Below are positions 29,637-41,145 of a stretch of 64,000 bases of DNA, piece by piece. The stretch spans positions 1,426,001 through 1,490,000 of the forward strand of contig NC_041725.1 in NCBI RefSeq assembly GCF_900700375.1, in the 5' to 3' direction. Each line of letters opens with the position of its first letter. Positions within the stretch are counted from its first letter, which is position 1. A model generated the notes under the pieces. That model did no database searches. It was not told where the DNA came from and saw only the letters and a list, made by a program, of their open reading frames with translations. Both the position numbers and the translations under genes were made by a program. The DNA is from Denticeps clupeoides. Its lineage: Eukaryota > Chordata > Actinopteri > Clupeiformes > Denticipitidae.

Positions 29637-32600
29637 TCAGTGAGGCTGGAAGCTCTTTGCAAGGTCTTCCATCACACTCATGAATTTCTGATCTTCCAGT
29701 GATGAGCTATGAGTCCATGCCAGTGGTAGATGGGCTGCCACTATCCGGCGATCTGCAGCACACAAGCACATATACATGCTTTATGAAGGGTACTGGCTTA
29801 GACACACACACACACACACACACACACACATTATGGAATGTATACACATAAAGATATCCAACATGACCGTGGTCATAGACACCACACCACATACATAACA
29901 GGAAAATAATAATTTGCATGTTCATTAATCTTGGTCACAGGTTGCATTCCTGGAGGGTCGTAGGTTATGAACACAGCTTATCTAGCTTATGAACACAGTC
30001 ACAAGATGGAATCCTGCTTATTTGCACTTAATGCTGTTTGTGTAGACCCTGTATTTAATTATCACACACAATTATCACTGCAACCACACAACCATTAGCA
30101 CATCTCCACAATATGCAAGGAAAAATAGCTTTAGACAAAAACCAACAGACATATTGTCAAACATGGAAAGTAATCAACAAACTTGGTTGCATAATTTTAG
30201 GTTTGGTACATTCTGAATGTCAGCTGGTTAACTTCTTTATTGATGGCCAACTGAACAAAAGGAAATGAAATGACCATCTGCACCCCTGCATTTCTGTATA
30301 ATGGCTGGATGAAACAGCTAAATAACTCTGGTCCAGCACCCTAGATAACTAGGCATGCAGGCTAGATGTTGCAGTCATACAGGAAATTATTCAAGAAATG
30401 CAAGCTTTATTTTATATGTAATTGAGAAACAAACTAGATTTTTGATTGAAAGTTTGTATCATAGGAATGAACACAAAACGTACTCCTGTCTGTTGTATTG
30501 CTGGGTGTGGACATTCTTCAGATCCATCATTATAATGTGCATTAGGCTTATATAAATGTGGCACAGATGAAGAAACAAGGTTATTCTGAGGTCATGTTTT
30601 GGATATGGAGATGCCCTACAGCTGTGCTGTGTGTCTCTCTGTCACTTCTGCTCTGACTTTGCTTCATTGTCCTCCCCCCCACCCAACTGCTCGCTGTCTC
30701 TCTCCATTTCTCCCTCTCTTTGTTGGGGTTGTATTAGGTGAAGGACCAGTGTGTTCCGTGGTACTCTCATTCTCCTGACACAGATGGGAGCCTGATTGCA
30801 TGAAAGAACAGAGAGAGAGGCTGTGTGCATGCATATAAATCCATGATACTAAATATAGCAATATATAGTTCATAACCTAATTTCAGGAGAAGGAACATGC
30901 TTTCAGGAGAAAGAACATGAAAGAACTCTTTCCTGTCTTGTAACTTCACTAAAATACAATCAGTGGAAGGTGTGTTCTGTCCTTATGAGCTCATTATTGG
31001 AATTAATCGGACAAATGACCTTATTTCTGAATTAATGAACAGTACCGTCATAATATTTCATGTGTATGTATACATAATTCATATCAAGGATGTCAATTCT
31101 TCATAATGCACATACTCACAGTAAATAATAATATGAGTGTGTGTGGACAGTGTAACTATTCACTATTTAAAAAATGATTTAAAACTGTATTCTTTTAAAA
31201 AAAACCTGTGAAATATTTCAGCATTATGTAAATGCCCAATATGCAAAATTTTAACTGTCTTTAGTTTGTGAGCATTTTGGTTTTACCCTGATAAAATCTC
31301 CCACTGGGCCTTGACACCACTGCCTCAGAAATGGCCAACCACACAACAGTATCCGCCCCCTGCTCCGGAGTTCGCAGACGGTCCTTCATAGAGCGGTGAA
31401 AATCCGGCATCACCGTGGCAATAGCTGGACAAAGCAGGAGATGGATAGCAGAGTCAGTCACATTTTTATTATTATCTGCTGTATTATCCGCTGTTGGATT
31501 GAAGGTACTGTGTCAGATGGAGTATTGGGAGTGTGTGAACATATGTGTGAATGAAACAGCATCTGTACGTGAATGGGAATGGGAATGAATGTGTGGTGTG
31601 TATGTGATACAGAACTGGGAGTGTCCACCCATCCTGGATGCAGGACCGAGAAATGGATGTTTGGGTGAGATTTAGCCCACTGCTCCGTCATCACCACCTG
31701 CTGCCTCTGAAACACACATGCCAATCAGTTTATACAGAGAACTACATGTTGAAGATCAAATGTAATGCAAGTGACACAACATGAGCACACTCAGTACACA
31801 CTGGCTTGTATAAGGAATGCACCTTGTTTTGGGCGTACACCATGGTGCCATCGTAGCGTCCCCGCTGGGACTGCAAGTTTCCTATGCGCAGCTTCTGAAC
31901 CAGCATCCCTCCTGATGACACTGTAATCTGGGACAAAAAGCATACATATCAGCCAGGACTCGCTGCTCCTTCACACAGTCCAGTACAGTCCAGTCAGTGC
32001 TGCTCACCACTCTGGGGTCGGGACTCTTCTCCAGCAGGGGGATCAGACTAGTGGTAAGGATGTACACAGCTGACGGGTAAGACAAGATGGTCATATCAAC
32101 ATACCTGTTATTTATAGTTACTGTTGGGCTCAATATGTTGTATTTTAATAAATGCGTTATTTTACAAATAATAAAGAAATGTTGCACTTCCACCTGTTGT
32201 CTTTCTTTTTTAATTATGTGGAATTTTACTGTCAGATATCTGAAGTTTTTATTTGTGCACATTACAAAGAAAATTGTGTGTAGGTGTATATACCTAAGGA
32301 GTTGCTGGCGAAACTCTTTTCCAGTCCTTCGGCATTGACCTCTCTCTTAGTCATCATGCAGCCAGCGTTGTTGATCTGCAATCAGCAATCAACCATTTAA
32401 TCTCAACAACTATACTCTGACACCAAAACCAGTTGCTTTATTAATACTATATTAATACTATATTTCTTGCTTGCTGTAGCACCGTTGTGGCAGATGGAGC
32501 TACTTTCTTTACGAAGGCGTGGTAAGAATTGGACTGCAAGAGCGATTATTTGTTCCCACCTTGAGCACTCTCTTGAAAGTCCAAATGCATTAGGTTACAT

Positions 32601-33128
32601 GTTCCCTGCCTACATACTAACATTGTGTCAATAATCTGTAAACAAAAAGTTGTTTGTTGATTATTATGTTAATGGAACCACAATAGAAAAACCCACTTCA
32701 TTACATGATCATTTGGCCCTTTTGGTTTCCAAACCTTGTGACATTCCTGCCAGACTGAGTGGTAAGTGAAGTGGAAGTGTTTACCGTCTCACCAGCACAT
32801 TGAGACTTTTAAATTTCTTCTTGAAGTTCTCTGCAAACTCCCAAACCTTCTTGGTCTCAGTCAGGTCCAAAATATGCACATAGATCTCCTGAGAAGTCAC
32901 AAGAGACCTTAGACACATGGATCCTTGTTCACCTACACAAACGTGTGCACACAAGTTCCACAGAAAATTACTTTGTTTCCGGTCTCCTTGACAATCTCAG
33001 CTCGGGCCTCCTCTGCTTTATCTTTGTTCCTGCACACCATGTGCACTGTTCCACCTTCAAATACACATAATCATAATGATCATAATCGTAAATCGAAGTC
33101 TTTTCTCTCTATCCATCTCTCTCTCTCT

Positions 33129-33185
<57 letters not shown>

Positions 33186-35077
33186 TAAATCTTTTCTGCA
33201 AAAAAACCCTGTTTGCATACCAAGATCATACTGATATTAATAAAATCAGAAATCAATCTATCTCCACAAAATAACACCTTTTCACAGAGCGATGCAAAAA
33301 AAACACCGTAGAGGAAGGGTCCATGCCTCTCATTTACTGTACCTCGTTTGGCAATGGCCATGGCTGCTGCCTTGCCAATCCCACTGTTTGCTCCTGTGAT
33401 CATGAAGGACCTGCCAGCCAAGGAAACTTCCAGATCCTTCTCCACAAAACGTTTTGAGGCTGATAAAAATGCATTTCTGTGGAAGAAAATTTGAAAACAG
33501 AGAGAAAGACACAGTAGCTGTAGAGACTGTGGTTAATTATTTTTACATATTATACGTTTCCTTGATGGTGCTGCAGTCAGTGCAGAATGTTGGACACTTT
33601 GACCTTAGGGAGCTTCAATCGAAACATGGATCGTATTTGCTCCTCTGGATAAAATTTTAGGTTGTTCAGCAGCACATAGTAGGTGCTACCACTGTATAAC
33701 CAAAACTGGAATCAATCAGATGGTGATGGAGTAAGAAATGAAAAGAACAACAGAAATGTACTGGTTCTTTGGGAACAGTGCAGGTCCAAACAAAAGTGAT
33801 GGGGGAGATGAGAACTGTTAAACAAAGAGGAAAATGAAAAAAGAGAGCAAGACTTGCGTCACTGGCAAATGTTGGAGCCCAGCAGGGTTCGTGTGTGATG
33901 AAGTGTACAGGCCACCAATCAATGAGCCACATTGTCACCGGGCGGCGCGAGTGAAAAGAAGCGCGAGGAGGCGCCGGGCTGCACCGGCTCCAAGCTTACA
34001 GATCTCACAACGTGGCAAACAAGAGAGAGACACAGAGGAGGAAATAAAGGGACATTTACAGAGAAGAAGAAAAGAACAGGACTGGGTGGGTCAGGGGTCA
34101 GCCAAGGATTCAGCTTCCTATAATCATTAGTGACCATTTTCAACAGACACTTACTACTACATCACATGGTGCTTTCCCCCCTAATATCCAGGCTCTTAGC
34201 TTACATTTACATTTACAGCATTTATCAGATGCCCTTATCCAGAGTGACTTACAATCTGTAGTTACAGGGACAGCCCCCTCCTGGAGCAATTTAGGGTTAA
34301 GTGTCTTTATCAGGGAGACAATGATAGTAAGTGGGATTACCCACTAGGCTACTACCACCAATAGCTCCATAGTGGCACAATGATGACAGCTTTATGGGTG
34401 TACAACAAAAACATGGCACATATAATGGCAACAATTACAACTACATTTATTGTTCAGTTATTGTAAATGGATGGCATTTTAGTGTATTTTTACTGTTCTT
34501 TGATCTTGTCTAGCTGCAATGCCCTGGGTACTAGTATGATGAATTATGTACATTATGATTCAGAGTGTTGCTTTTCTTTTGACAGTAGTAACATTTTAAT
34601 ATTTTAAAACCATTCATTACAAAGGAGAAAATGGGATCTGGATGATATAGAATGTTTCCAAATGGATTTTGAATGCTAAAACATATGAGTAGATGAATTC
34701 AAATTATGTACAATATCAGCATTGCAGACTTTTGTCTAGGGATGCCTTTATTACACAGATCCTACTTAGGAGATTATATCAACATTCAGCAGGAATATAA
34801 TGACTGTGACAGTGATAATTATTATAAGCTTAGTAAGTGAGGATCACATATGATCCTGCAAAAATATTCTTTCAATTCAAACATTAAAATCACATTTTTT
34901 TTGTTTAGGAAATGTCACTGCAACAGTATGACAGACAAAAGTAGACAGAACAACTTATTTTTATTAAATTATTTACTGAAAGAATGAATTGTCTTTAAAA
35001 GTAAAAGGCAACTTTACTTACCTAGTAAACTCAGTGAGTCCTTTCAGAAACCAGGCAGAGTTCCGATATAGAGACAT
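29637..35077 (-). CDS. dhrs12: Dehydrogenase/reductase SDR family member 12
   Basis: A 320-residue short-chain dehydrogenase (human 317); substrate poorly known. Ten exons on the minus strand: 35022-35077, 33343-33476, 32972-33054, 32793-32888, 32294-32375, 32008-32069, 31823-31927, 31616-31706, 31287-31424, 29637-29752; total 963 nt, phases close. Start MSLYRNSAWFLKGLTEFTR matches the family N-terminus. SDR landmarks: cofactor motif TGANSGIGKAAA, structural INNAG, active-site region ITVSSGGMLVQKL, and catalytic YxxxK in GTMVYAQNK. The HPGWVDTP and EQGADTVVWLAIS blocks are typical of the family. The last exon is 1.5 kb from exon 9 but agrees in phase and encodes DRRIVAAHLPLAW, matching the human C-terminus. 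Not recognisable as any other SDR. Confidence 0.95.
29802..29830. repeat. (CA)n microsatellite
   Basis: About 14 CA units, 50 bp upstream (transcript sense) of the last dhrs12 exon. Confidence 0.9.
33113..33184. repeat. (TC)n-(CA)n compound microsatellite
   Basis: TC units followed by about 26 CA units in dhrs12 intron 2. Confidence 0.95.
34201..34360 (-). repeat. SINE family A copy with deleted B-box region
   Basis: Reverse tail (tttacatttacagcatttat), middle and head (acccactaggctactaccac); in dhrs12 intron 1. Confidence 0.88.
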
Positions 35078-35200
35078 CCTGACGGACTGGCTTCTCAACT
35101 GTGTATGGAACCTCTCTCTTTTTAAATTGGCATTGGGGGGAGGGGTCAAATGGATTTGCCTCTTGGGGAGAAAAGAAAAAAGAATGAAACAAAGAAAATA

Positions 35201-35253
35201 GATGGACGGATGGATGGATGGATGGGGGATGGAGGGATGGATGGAGGGATGGA
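35201..35253. repeat. (GGAT)n tetranucleotide repeat
   Basis: Imperfect GGAT/GATG units, 124 bp upstream of the dhrs12 start codon. Confidence 0.85.
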
Positions 35254-35429
35254 CACTACTTCATTGTATTTTTTTTCTGTAAAGAGTTGAAGTAACAATG
35301 AATTTTTTCCTTTCGGACACAGTGCGTTCACTCATCAGGTTTTACGTGGTTCTGAGGGTTGTGCACTGGGGTCATAATGAGTTTGAGGAGAGCAGATTTG
35401 TATTATATGGTGGGGGCTGAAGGAGTTTG

Positions 35430-35700
35430 ATCTTGGACTCAACACTACAAACTGTAGGACTTATTATTATATCATCCCCAACCCTGCACTGACACCATTT
35501 GCAGGCTCACTCTACCCTGGAAGGGGGTCCCTCTCTGTATCACTTCTTCCCAAGGTTTCCTCCTTTCTTTTTTTCTCTCTCCTAGAGTTTTTTTTGTGTG
35601 GAGTTCAAGTGTGGGGGGTGTCAACTGTAGGGCCTGTCAAAGCCCATTGAGACATACTGTATGTGATTTTGGGCTATATAAGAAATAAATGTTGTTGTTA
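35430..35700 (+). mobile_element. L2-clade LINE, 3' UTR fragment
   Basis: Matches the 3' ends of the copies at 59400-59942 and 61895-62450: cactacaaactgtaggactt, tgcactgacaccatttgcag, ggggggtgtcaactgtaggg, tatataagaaataaatgttg and a TTG-repeat end. Severely 5'-truncated. Confidence 0.85.
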
Positions 35701-36102
35701 TCTTCATCTCCCATCAGAAAGGTTCATGCTCATTTTACATGAGACCAGAAGTAAGTGAAAAGACAGAATTGAACATGATCAGTTTTGATGTTTTGCTGCA
35801 TCTGTCTGCCCTCTTTGATTGAAGAATATATTTTGAATCATGACATCTGCCTCTGAACCAGATTTTCAGAGAGTGTGTCAAGTTGTTCTATTAAAATAGC
35901 CCTGTGGGTCAAGATACATTTGAAATGGACTGTTTTTAAGTGTAAGCATAGTGTTCTATGGTTAGACGAGTCCAAATTTGACGTTCTTGTGGGTAATCAC
36001 CAACACTGTGACATCCAGGCTACAGAGGAGGGAGACCTTTAAGCATGTTTTCAGCATTCAGTTCAAAATCCAGCAGCTCTGATGGTATGGGGGTGCATAA
36101 GT

Positions 36103-36279
36103 AAGTGAAAGTAAAAGTGAAGTGATTGTCATTTTGAAACACTGCAACACAGGACATGGTGACACAACAAAATGTGTTCTCTGCATTTAACCATCACCCT
36201 TGGTGAGCAGTGGGCAGCCATGAATGGCGCCTGGGGACCAATGTATGGGGACGGTATTTTGCTCAGTGGCCCCAAGGAT
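36103..36279 (-). repeat. SINE family B copy
   Basis: gtgaagtgattgtcattttg through gagcagtgggcagccatga to gctcagtggcccc; the head is missing. Confidence 0.8.
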
Positions 36280-36756
36280 TATAAGAGCAACATATGCACC
36301 CATCCAGATGATGTCTATTTCAGGGAAGACCTTGTGTTTTTCTGCAGAAACCTCATACTGCAGTTATTACAACAGCATGACTTCGTCTGAGAAGAGTCTG
36401 AATTTGAGTCCACATCTTTCATCTAGAGAATATTGTTTAAAAAATATAAAGTCAAAGACTACTACAAACTCTTCAGCAGCTGCAAACCTATATCAGTCAA
36501 GAATGGCTCAAAACTTCAGAAACTCATAACTCTGATGCCTAGATGTCTTCAAAAATTTTAGAAGAAGAGGAGATGCTGCACCATGATTCCAATTTTTTGT
36601 GACTTGTAGCAAGCATCAAATTTAAAACTAGCTCATTTTGTTCATAAAATTGTAAAAATTATGTTTACTTCTAATGTTATTTATGTTCTGTTATTCTTTT
36701 TACTGTCTTTTTGAACAGTCTTTTACAGTTCATATTTATGCAAAGGAAGTTGGGTT

Positions 36757-37097
36757 GGGGTGGTAGTGGCCTAGTGGTTAACACACTCGCCTATGAACCA
36801 GAAGACCCAGGTTCAAATCCCACTTACTACCATTGTGTCCCTGAGCAAGACACTTAACCCTAAGTTGCTCCAGGGGGACTGTCTCTGTAATTACTGATTG
36901 TAAGTTGCTCTGGATTTGCCAAAACCTCAAGAAAATGTTTCCATGTTGCCATTATGGGGTGATGAGTGTAGAATTCTGTGGAAAAAAATAATTTAATCCA
37001 TTTTGGAATAAGACTCTAACATAAATAATTTCTATATGAACTGTAACACATTCTGATCATAAGGGCTTCTGATAAATGCCATAAATGTAAATGTAAA
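36757..37097 (+). repeat. SINE family A copy split by a Tc1 fragment
   Basis: The copy runs from the head ggtagtggcctagtggttaa to gtaagttgctctggat at 36915, is interrupted, and resumes with aagggcttctgataaatgcc at 37061 to its A/T-rich end. Joined, the two parts make one family A copy. Confidence 0.85.
36916..37060 (+). mobile_element. Tc1/mariner end fragment inside a SINE
   Basis: ccattatggggtgatgagtg, gtagaattctgtggaaaaaa and taatccattttggaataaga match the terminal region typical of the fish Tc1 family seen at 6278-7570. It interrupts the SINE in its tail, where the intact sequence offers a TA. Confidence 0.75.
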
Positions 37098-37142
37098 CAG
37101 AGCTCCCTTCTCCTCTCCTGCCCACCCTTATCCGTGTGAGTC

Positions 37143-37147
<5 letters not shown>

Positions 37148-37179
<32 letters not shown>

Positions 37180-37190
37180 CTGTCTCTCTT
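37148..37190. repeat. (TC)n microsatellite
   Basis: About 20 TC units with small interruptions. Confidence 0.9.
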
Positions 37191-37432
37191 TCTTGGTATA
37201 ATCAGTCTGACACATCCTGCTGGTATCCTAATGCCATCCACACCTTCATCAATCAGACCCAGACGTCAACATTTCCACGCTTCAATTTCAGTTGACTCCT
37301 CAGAATCCCAGGCATCAGCACCACAGCTGATCTATTACATGTGTGGAAGGGGGTTCATGGAGAAATCGTTAGAATCCTGTCACAAGGCATCAGATAGTAA
37401 ATATAACACAGAATATGCTAAACTAAAAAATA

Positions 37433-38660
37433 ATGTGTTGTTTGTGTGTTTGTGTGTTATGTATGTTTATTTGTGCGTGTGTTTGTGTGTTATGCATGTG
37501 TTGTGTGTGTGTTTGTGTACTATGCATGTGTATTGTGTGTTTGTGTGTTATGTATGTGTTGTGCTATGCATGGGTTGTGTGTGTGTTTGTGTGCTATATA
37601 TGTGAATTTGTGTGTTATGAATGTGTATTTGTGCATGTGTTTGTGTGTTATGTATTTGTATTTGTGGATGTGTTTGTGTGTTATATATGTGTGTATGTGT
37701 GTTTGTGTGTTATGTATGTGTATTTCTGCGTGTGTTTGTGTGTTATATATGTGTGTGTGTGTTATGTATGTGTATTTGAGCGTGTGTTTTGTGTTATGTA
37801 TGTGTTGTGTGTGTGTTTGTGTGTTACATATATGTGTGTGTGTGTGTTTGAGTGTGTGTTATGTATGTGTATTTGTGCGCGTGTTGGTGTGTTATGCATG
37901 TGTATTTGTGCGTGTATTTGTGTGTTATGTACGTGTATTTGTGCGTGTGTTTGTGTGTTATGTATGTGTTGTGCTATGCATGGGTTGTGTGTGTGTTTGT
38001 GTGCTATATATGTGAATTTGTGTGTTATGAATGTGTATTTGTGCATGTGTTTGTGTGTTATGTATTTGTATTTGTGGATGTGTTTGTGTGTTATATATGT
38101 GTGTATGTGTGTTTGTGTGTTATGTATGTGTATTTCTGCGTGTGTTTGTGTGTTATATATGTGTGTGTGTGTGTTATGTATGTGTATTTGAGCGTGTGTT
38201 TTTGTGTTATGTATGTGTTGTGTGTGTGTTTGTGTGTTACATATATGTGTGTGTGTGTTTGAGTGTGTGTTATGTATGTGTATTTGTGCGCGTGTTGGTG
38301 TGTTATGCATGTGTATTTGTGCGTGTATTTGTGTGTTATGTACGTGTATTTGTGCGTGTGTTTGTGTGTTATGTATGTGTTGTGCGCGTATTTGTGTGTT
38401 GTGTACGTGTATTTGTGCGTGTATTTGTGTGTTGTGTACGTGTATTTGTGCGTGTATTTGTGTGTTATATACGTGTATTTGTGCGTGTGTCTGTGTGTTA
38501 TGTACGTGTATTTGTGCGTGTGTTATGTATGTGATGTGCGTGTGTTTGTGTGTTATGTACGTGTATTTGTGCGTGTGTCTGTGTGTTATGTACGTGTATT
38601 TGTGCGTGTGTTTGTGTGTTGTGTATGTGTATTTGTATGTGTGTTGTGTGTGTGTGGGGG
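37433..38660. repeat. TG-rich minisatellite with 410-bp higher-order duplication
   Basis: Built from variants of a 33-bp unit (tgtgtgttatgtacgtgtat plus ttgtgcgtgtgtt). A complex block starting at gctatgcatgggttgtg (37563) recurs at 37973 in the same order of variants, so about 410 bp was duplicated in tandem. The 3' part (38390-38640) is a more uniform run of units. Because 33 is a multiple of three, long open frames appear on both strands; they are not genes. It ends about 45 bp before the scg2 promoter box. Confidence 0.92.
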
Positions 38661-38687
38661 CGGGCTATGTTACGTATGCTGTAGAGA

Positions 38688-38784
38688 TGACGCGGGAACG
38701 GCTGGCTTTTATATCGCGGCGCTGTTCGTGGTGCTGAAGAGGAGCAGGAAGGGGAGACATGCTGAGCTGAAAACTGTGTTCAAG
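38688..38784 (+). promoter_or_regulatory. scg2 core promoter and non-coding exon 1
   Basis: TGACGCGG (CRE-half-site-like, 38688-38695) and TTTTATAT (TATA-like, 38707-38714) stand before a donor CAAG|GTAAGA at 38784/38785. The acceptor TTTCCTAG lies at 39288-39295, nine bases before the coding ATG. Granin promoters in mammals use a CRE plus TATA, so the arrangement fits; the start site is inferred. Confidence 0.5.
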
Positions 38785-39303
38785 GTAAGAAGGCTTCTTT
38801 ATTTATCCCTCTCCAAATCTGTAACAGCGGTAATACATTCAGGTAACCCTTCAATGTCCACTTCTTTCTGGGAGAAGTTTGTCATTATTTCCCCTCCGCA
38901 ACCTGATGCGCGATGCACGTTTTTTCCCGAGCCCGTGTGTTTACATTCATTTTACTCAGCAACTGCACCATCAGGTTATAATCAGATTCAAGTTCATTCC
39001 GGTTGTCGTCTGATCCGTTTTTTACCGTTCATTACTGTAATGAAAAGAGTCTCGACGTGCTCCGTAGAAAGCAGGGACATCTTCTGGGCTACAGGGGTGG
39101 GGGATGGTCCGCTGATGACTCATGCGACAGAGGGATGCGACCCAGAATAAGGACGTCAGCAGCCAGTAACTTCCTGCCCCTGCAGCAGTCCTGTCACATT
39201 CAACTGGACCTCAGCATACTTAGGTTGTTATCTTATTTGAGCAAAGATACAAAGTCCCCAGTAAATGTCTGTGGTTCTTTCTCTCTGTTTCCTAGGTGAT
39301 ATC

Positions 39304-41070
39304 ATGCCATCTCTACCCAATCCATGTCTGACGTGGATGACCTCTGTCCTCTTCCTTGTTGTCATAGTGACAACAGGTGCCAGAGAAGTGTGGGGAGCCT
39401 CTTTGAAATCCGACCCCCTTTACTGGGGCTCCAAGCCCCTCCCAGGTCCAAAGGGGAAGCCACACCCTCCCCACAGTGCAGAGATGATGCAAGCACTGCA
39501 GTACATACAGTTTCTGAGCCAAATCGCTGACCCCCTTGTCCCTGACAACCGTGACCAAGATAGGTTCCTCTCCTCAATATTTCAACATGGGGCAGAGGAA
39601 AAGGAGAGGGAAGAAGCGGTGAGGGGAGGAGAGCAGGATGAGGATCACACCCAACAATGGCTAGAAGCCATTCTCAAGACCCTACAACAGGCCGACGAGG
39701 GACAATCACAAATACCCATAAAGCCCAAACTCCCAAAATATCCCTGGAGAGAAGATGGAGGCAGGAGGCAGTACAGGAAGCACCAGCTGATGTTTGAGGA
39801 CGAAGGCAAGGATGATCTTGGCAACCCCTTCAAACGGACCAATGAGAACGCAGAGGGGCAGTACATGCCCCAGAAAGTGGCAAACGTCCAGTCCATATTT
39901 GAGGAACTGCAACAAATCTCTGGAGCCAGACTTGGGTACAAACGTCACAATTCTGATGAAGTCATAGAAGACGATGGTGGGGATGGTGATGACAATCTCA
40001 GAGTAAGAAAAATGGCTCTTGAAGATATGACTAGAACAGAGGAGAATCAAAAAGGTGGACAAGAGTTTACGAATTTTGATTACAGTGAGTATGAGGATGA
40101 GGAGAGCCATGAGCTACACCATAATGATGTTAAAGCTGATGAAGAAGAGAGTTCTGAGCAATTAAACCTTTTTAAAAGAAGTAAAGCCGAAAATCCTGAT
40201 GACATCACCAGACTTGTGGATTTTTACCTCCTCAACATGCTGGAGAAAACTGGACAACAAGAAGAAAAAAGAGGAGCACTGAAACCAAAGGAATTGAGCG
40301 AGGAGGAGAAAACAGAAGAGGTGGATGGAGAGGAGGATGAGGATGAAGAGAATGGCCAGATGAATGAGGGATCATTAGACAGACATGTGTCAGCTCAGCC
40401 TCATTACAGTGTAGACCCTCAGCCTTTACTAAAGATCATGCAGCTCTCTCAGAAGCTTTCCAACATTCCAACTGAAGAACATCTGGGCCTGCTTCTGAGT
40501 GAAAATCCCAAAGGGACTGTCAGGTCCCCACAGTTTACTTTACACCATGCAGAAAGTCCAAGCACTATGTTTACATACCAAAGACCACTTGATGCCCCAG
40601 CACAGCCTCCAAATTCAGATGATATCCTCAGTCTTCTCGGCTTTAGTGATGGTATAGGAAATGGAAAAAATGACCCCAATCATGTGCAGTTGTCAAAATA
40701 TCACACAACCGACGATGAGCATGCAAAAAAGATCTTCAATGAACCCACACACGGTTTCTCAGACAAACGTTGGGCGACTTATGAGGACAGCCTGGACGAG
40801 GATGACATTGCGAGCTTCCTGGCCAGCCAGGGAGTCACTCGAGACCAGAGACAGGAACATACCTCACCTTCTCATCAAGACAAAGAAGAGCAGCTTGTTC
40901 TCAGCGAGCTTGAGCAGGCTGTGCAGGGATACCTTGATCAGATGGTCAAAAGCCCTCCAGAGAGACGACAATCAGATCAGGAGGACAAAGATGATGAGGT
41001 TCTGATGAGAATTCTCAGCCTCCTGAACCCTGAGCAAGATGACAGCCAGAATACGATGGGTGAAAAATGA
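39304..41070 (+). CDS. scg2: Secretogranin-2 (secretoneurin precursor)
   Basis: A 588-residue acidic granin of dense-core vesicles, precursor of secretoneurin. One uninterrupted coding exon, as usual for granins. Start is the ATG followed by a signal peptide (residues 1-~31; hydrophobic core MTSVLFLVVIVTT). The embedded neuropeptide begins after FKR at residue 179 (TNENAEGQYMPQKV...) and ends before KR at 213-214, giving 34 residues; nucleotides 39838-39939. The family block PHSAEMMQALQYIQFLSQI corresponds to the mammalian EMIRALEYIENL, and the DDILSLLGF and EDDIASFLASQG blocks to the later conserved segments. The protein is rich in Glu/Asp with several dibasic sites. The TNENAE start resembles the scg2a-type fish secretoneurin, but the a/b assignment is uncertain. 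Confidence 0.95.
   Translation: MPSLPNPCLTWMTSVLFLVVIVTTGAREVWGASLKSDPLYWGSKPLPGPKGKPHPPHSAEMMQALQYIQFLSQIADPLVPDNRDQDRFLSSIFQHGAEEKEREEAVRGGEQDEDHTQQWLEAILKTLQQADEGQSQIPIKPKLPKYPWREDGGRRQYRKHQLMFEDEGKDDLGNPFKRTNENAEGQYMPQKVANVQSIFEELQQISGARLGYKRHNSDEVIEDDGGDGDDNLRVRKMALEDMTRTEENQKGGQEFTNFDYSEYEDEESHELHHNDVKADEEESSEQLNLFKRSKAENPDDITRLVDFYLLNMLEKTGQQEEKRGALKPKELSEEEKTEEVDGEEDEDEENGQMNEGSLDRHVSAQPHYSVDPQPLLKIMQLSQKLSNIPTEEHLGLLLSENPKGTVRSPQFTLHHAESPSTMFTYQRPLDAPAQPPNSDDILSLLGFSDGIGNGKNDPNHVQLSKYHTTDDEHAKKIFNEPTHGFSDKRWATYEDSLDEDDIASFLASQGVTRDQRQEHTSPSHQDKEEQLVLSELEQAVQGYLDQMVKSPPERRQSDQEDKDDEVLMRILSLLNPEQDDSQNTMGEK
39838..39939 (+). other. Secretoneurin peptide region within scg2
   Basis: 34 codons bounded by Lys-Arg on both sides (39832-39837 and 39940-39945), the prohormone-convertase sites. 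The core QSIFEELQQISG aligns with mammalian ESVFQELGKLTG. Position 10 is Met where most known sequences have Thr (YMPQ instead of YTPQ). Confidence 0.9.
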
Positions 41071-41139
41071 CTGACTAGGCTCTTGTACATATAGATTATA
41101 CATAGCAGACATATATATATATATTGCTTGATGTTGAAA

Positions 41140-41145
41140 AATAAA
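41140..41145 (+). terminator. Poly(A) signal of scg2
   Basis: AATAAA about 70 bp after the scg2 stop; a second AATAAA at 41309-41314 could give a longer 3' UTR. Confidence 0.65.

Noticed and set aside
37433-38660. CRISPR-like array of direct repeats
   Set aside because: A eukaryotic TG-rich minisatellite without distinct spacers; not a CRISPR array.
38263-39150. 295-codon open frame, and several 130-250-codon frames on both strands at 37433-38737
   Set aside because: They arise from the 33-bp TG-rich repeat, whose length is a multiple of three; composition is Cys/Val/Tyr or His/Thr only, and the longest runs through the scg2 first exon and intron.
39313-40110. Minus-strand open frames of 81-134 codons
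   Set aside because: Shadows of the scg2 coding exon.
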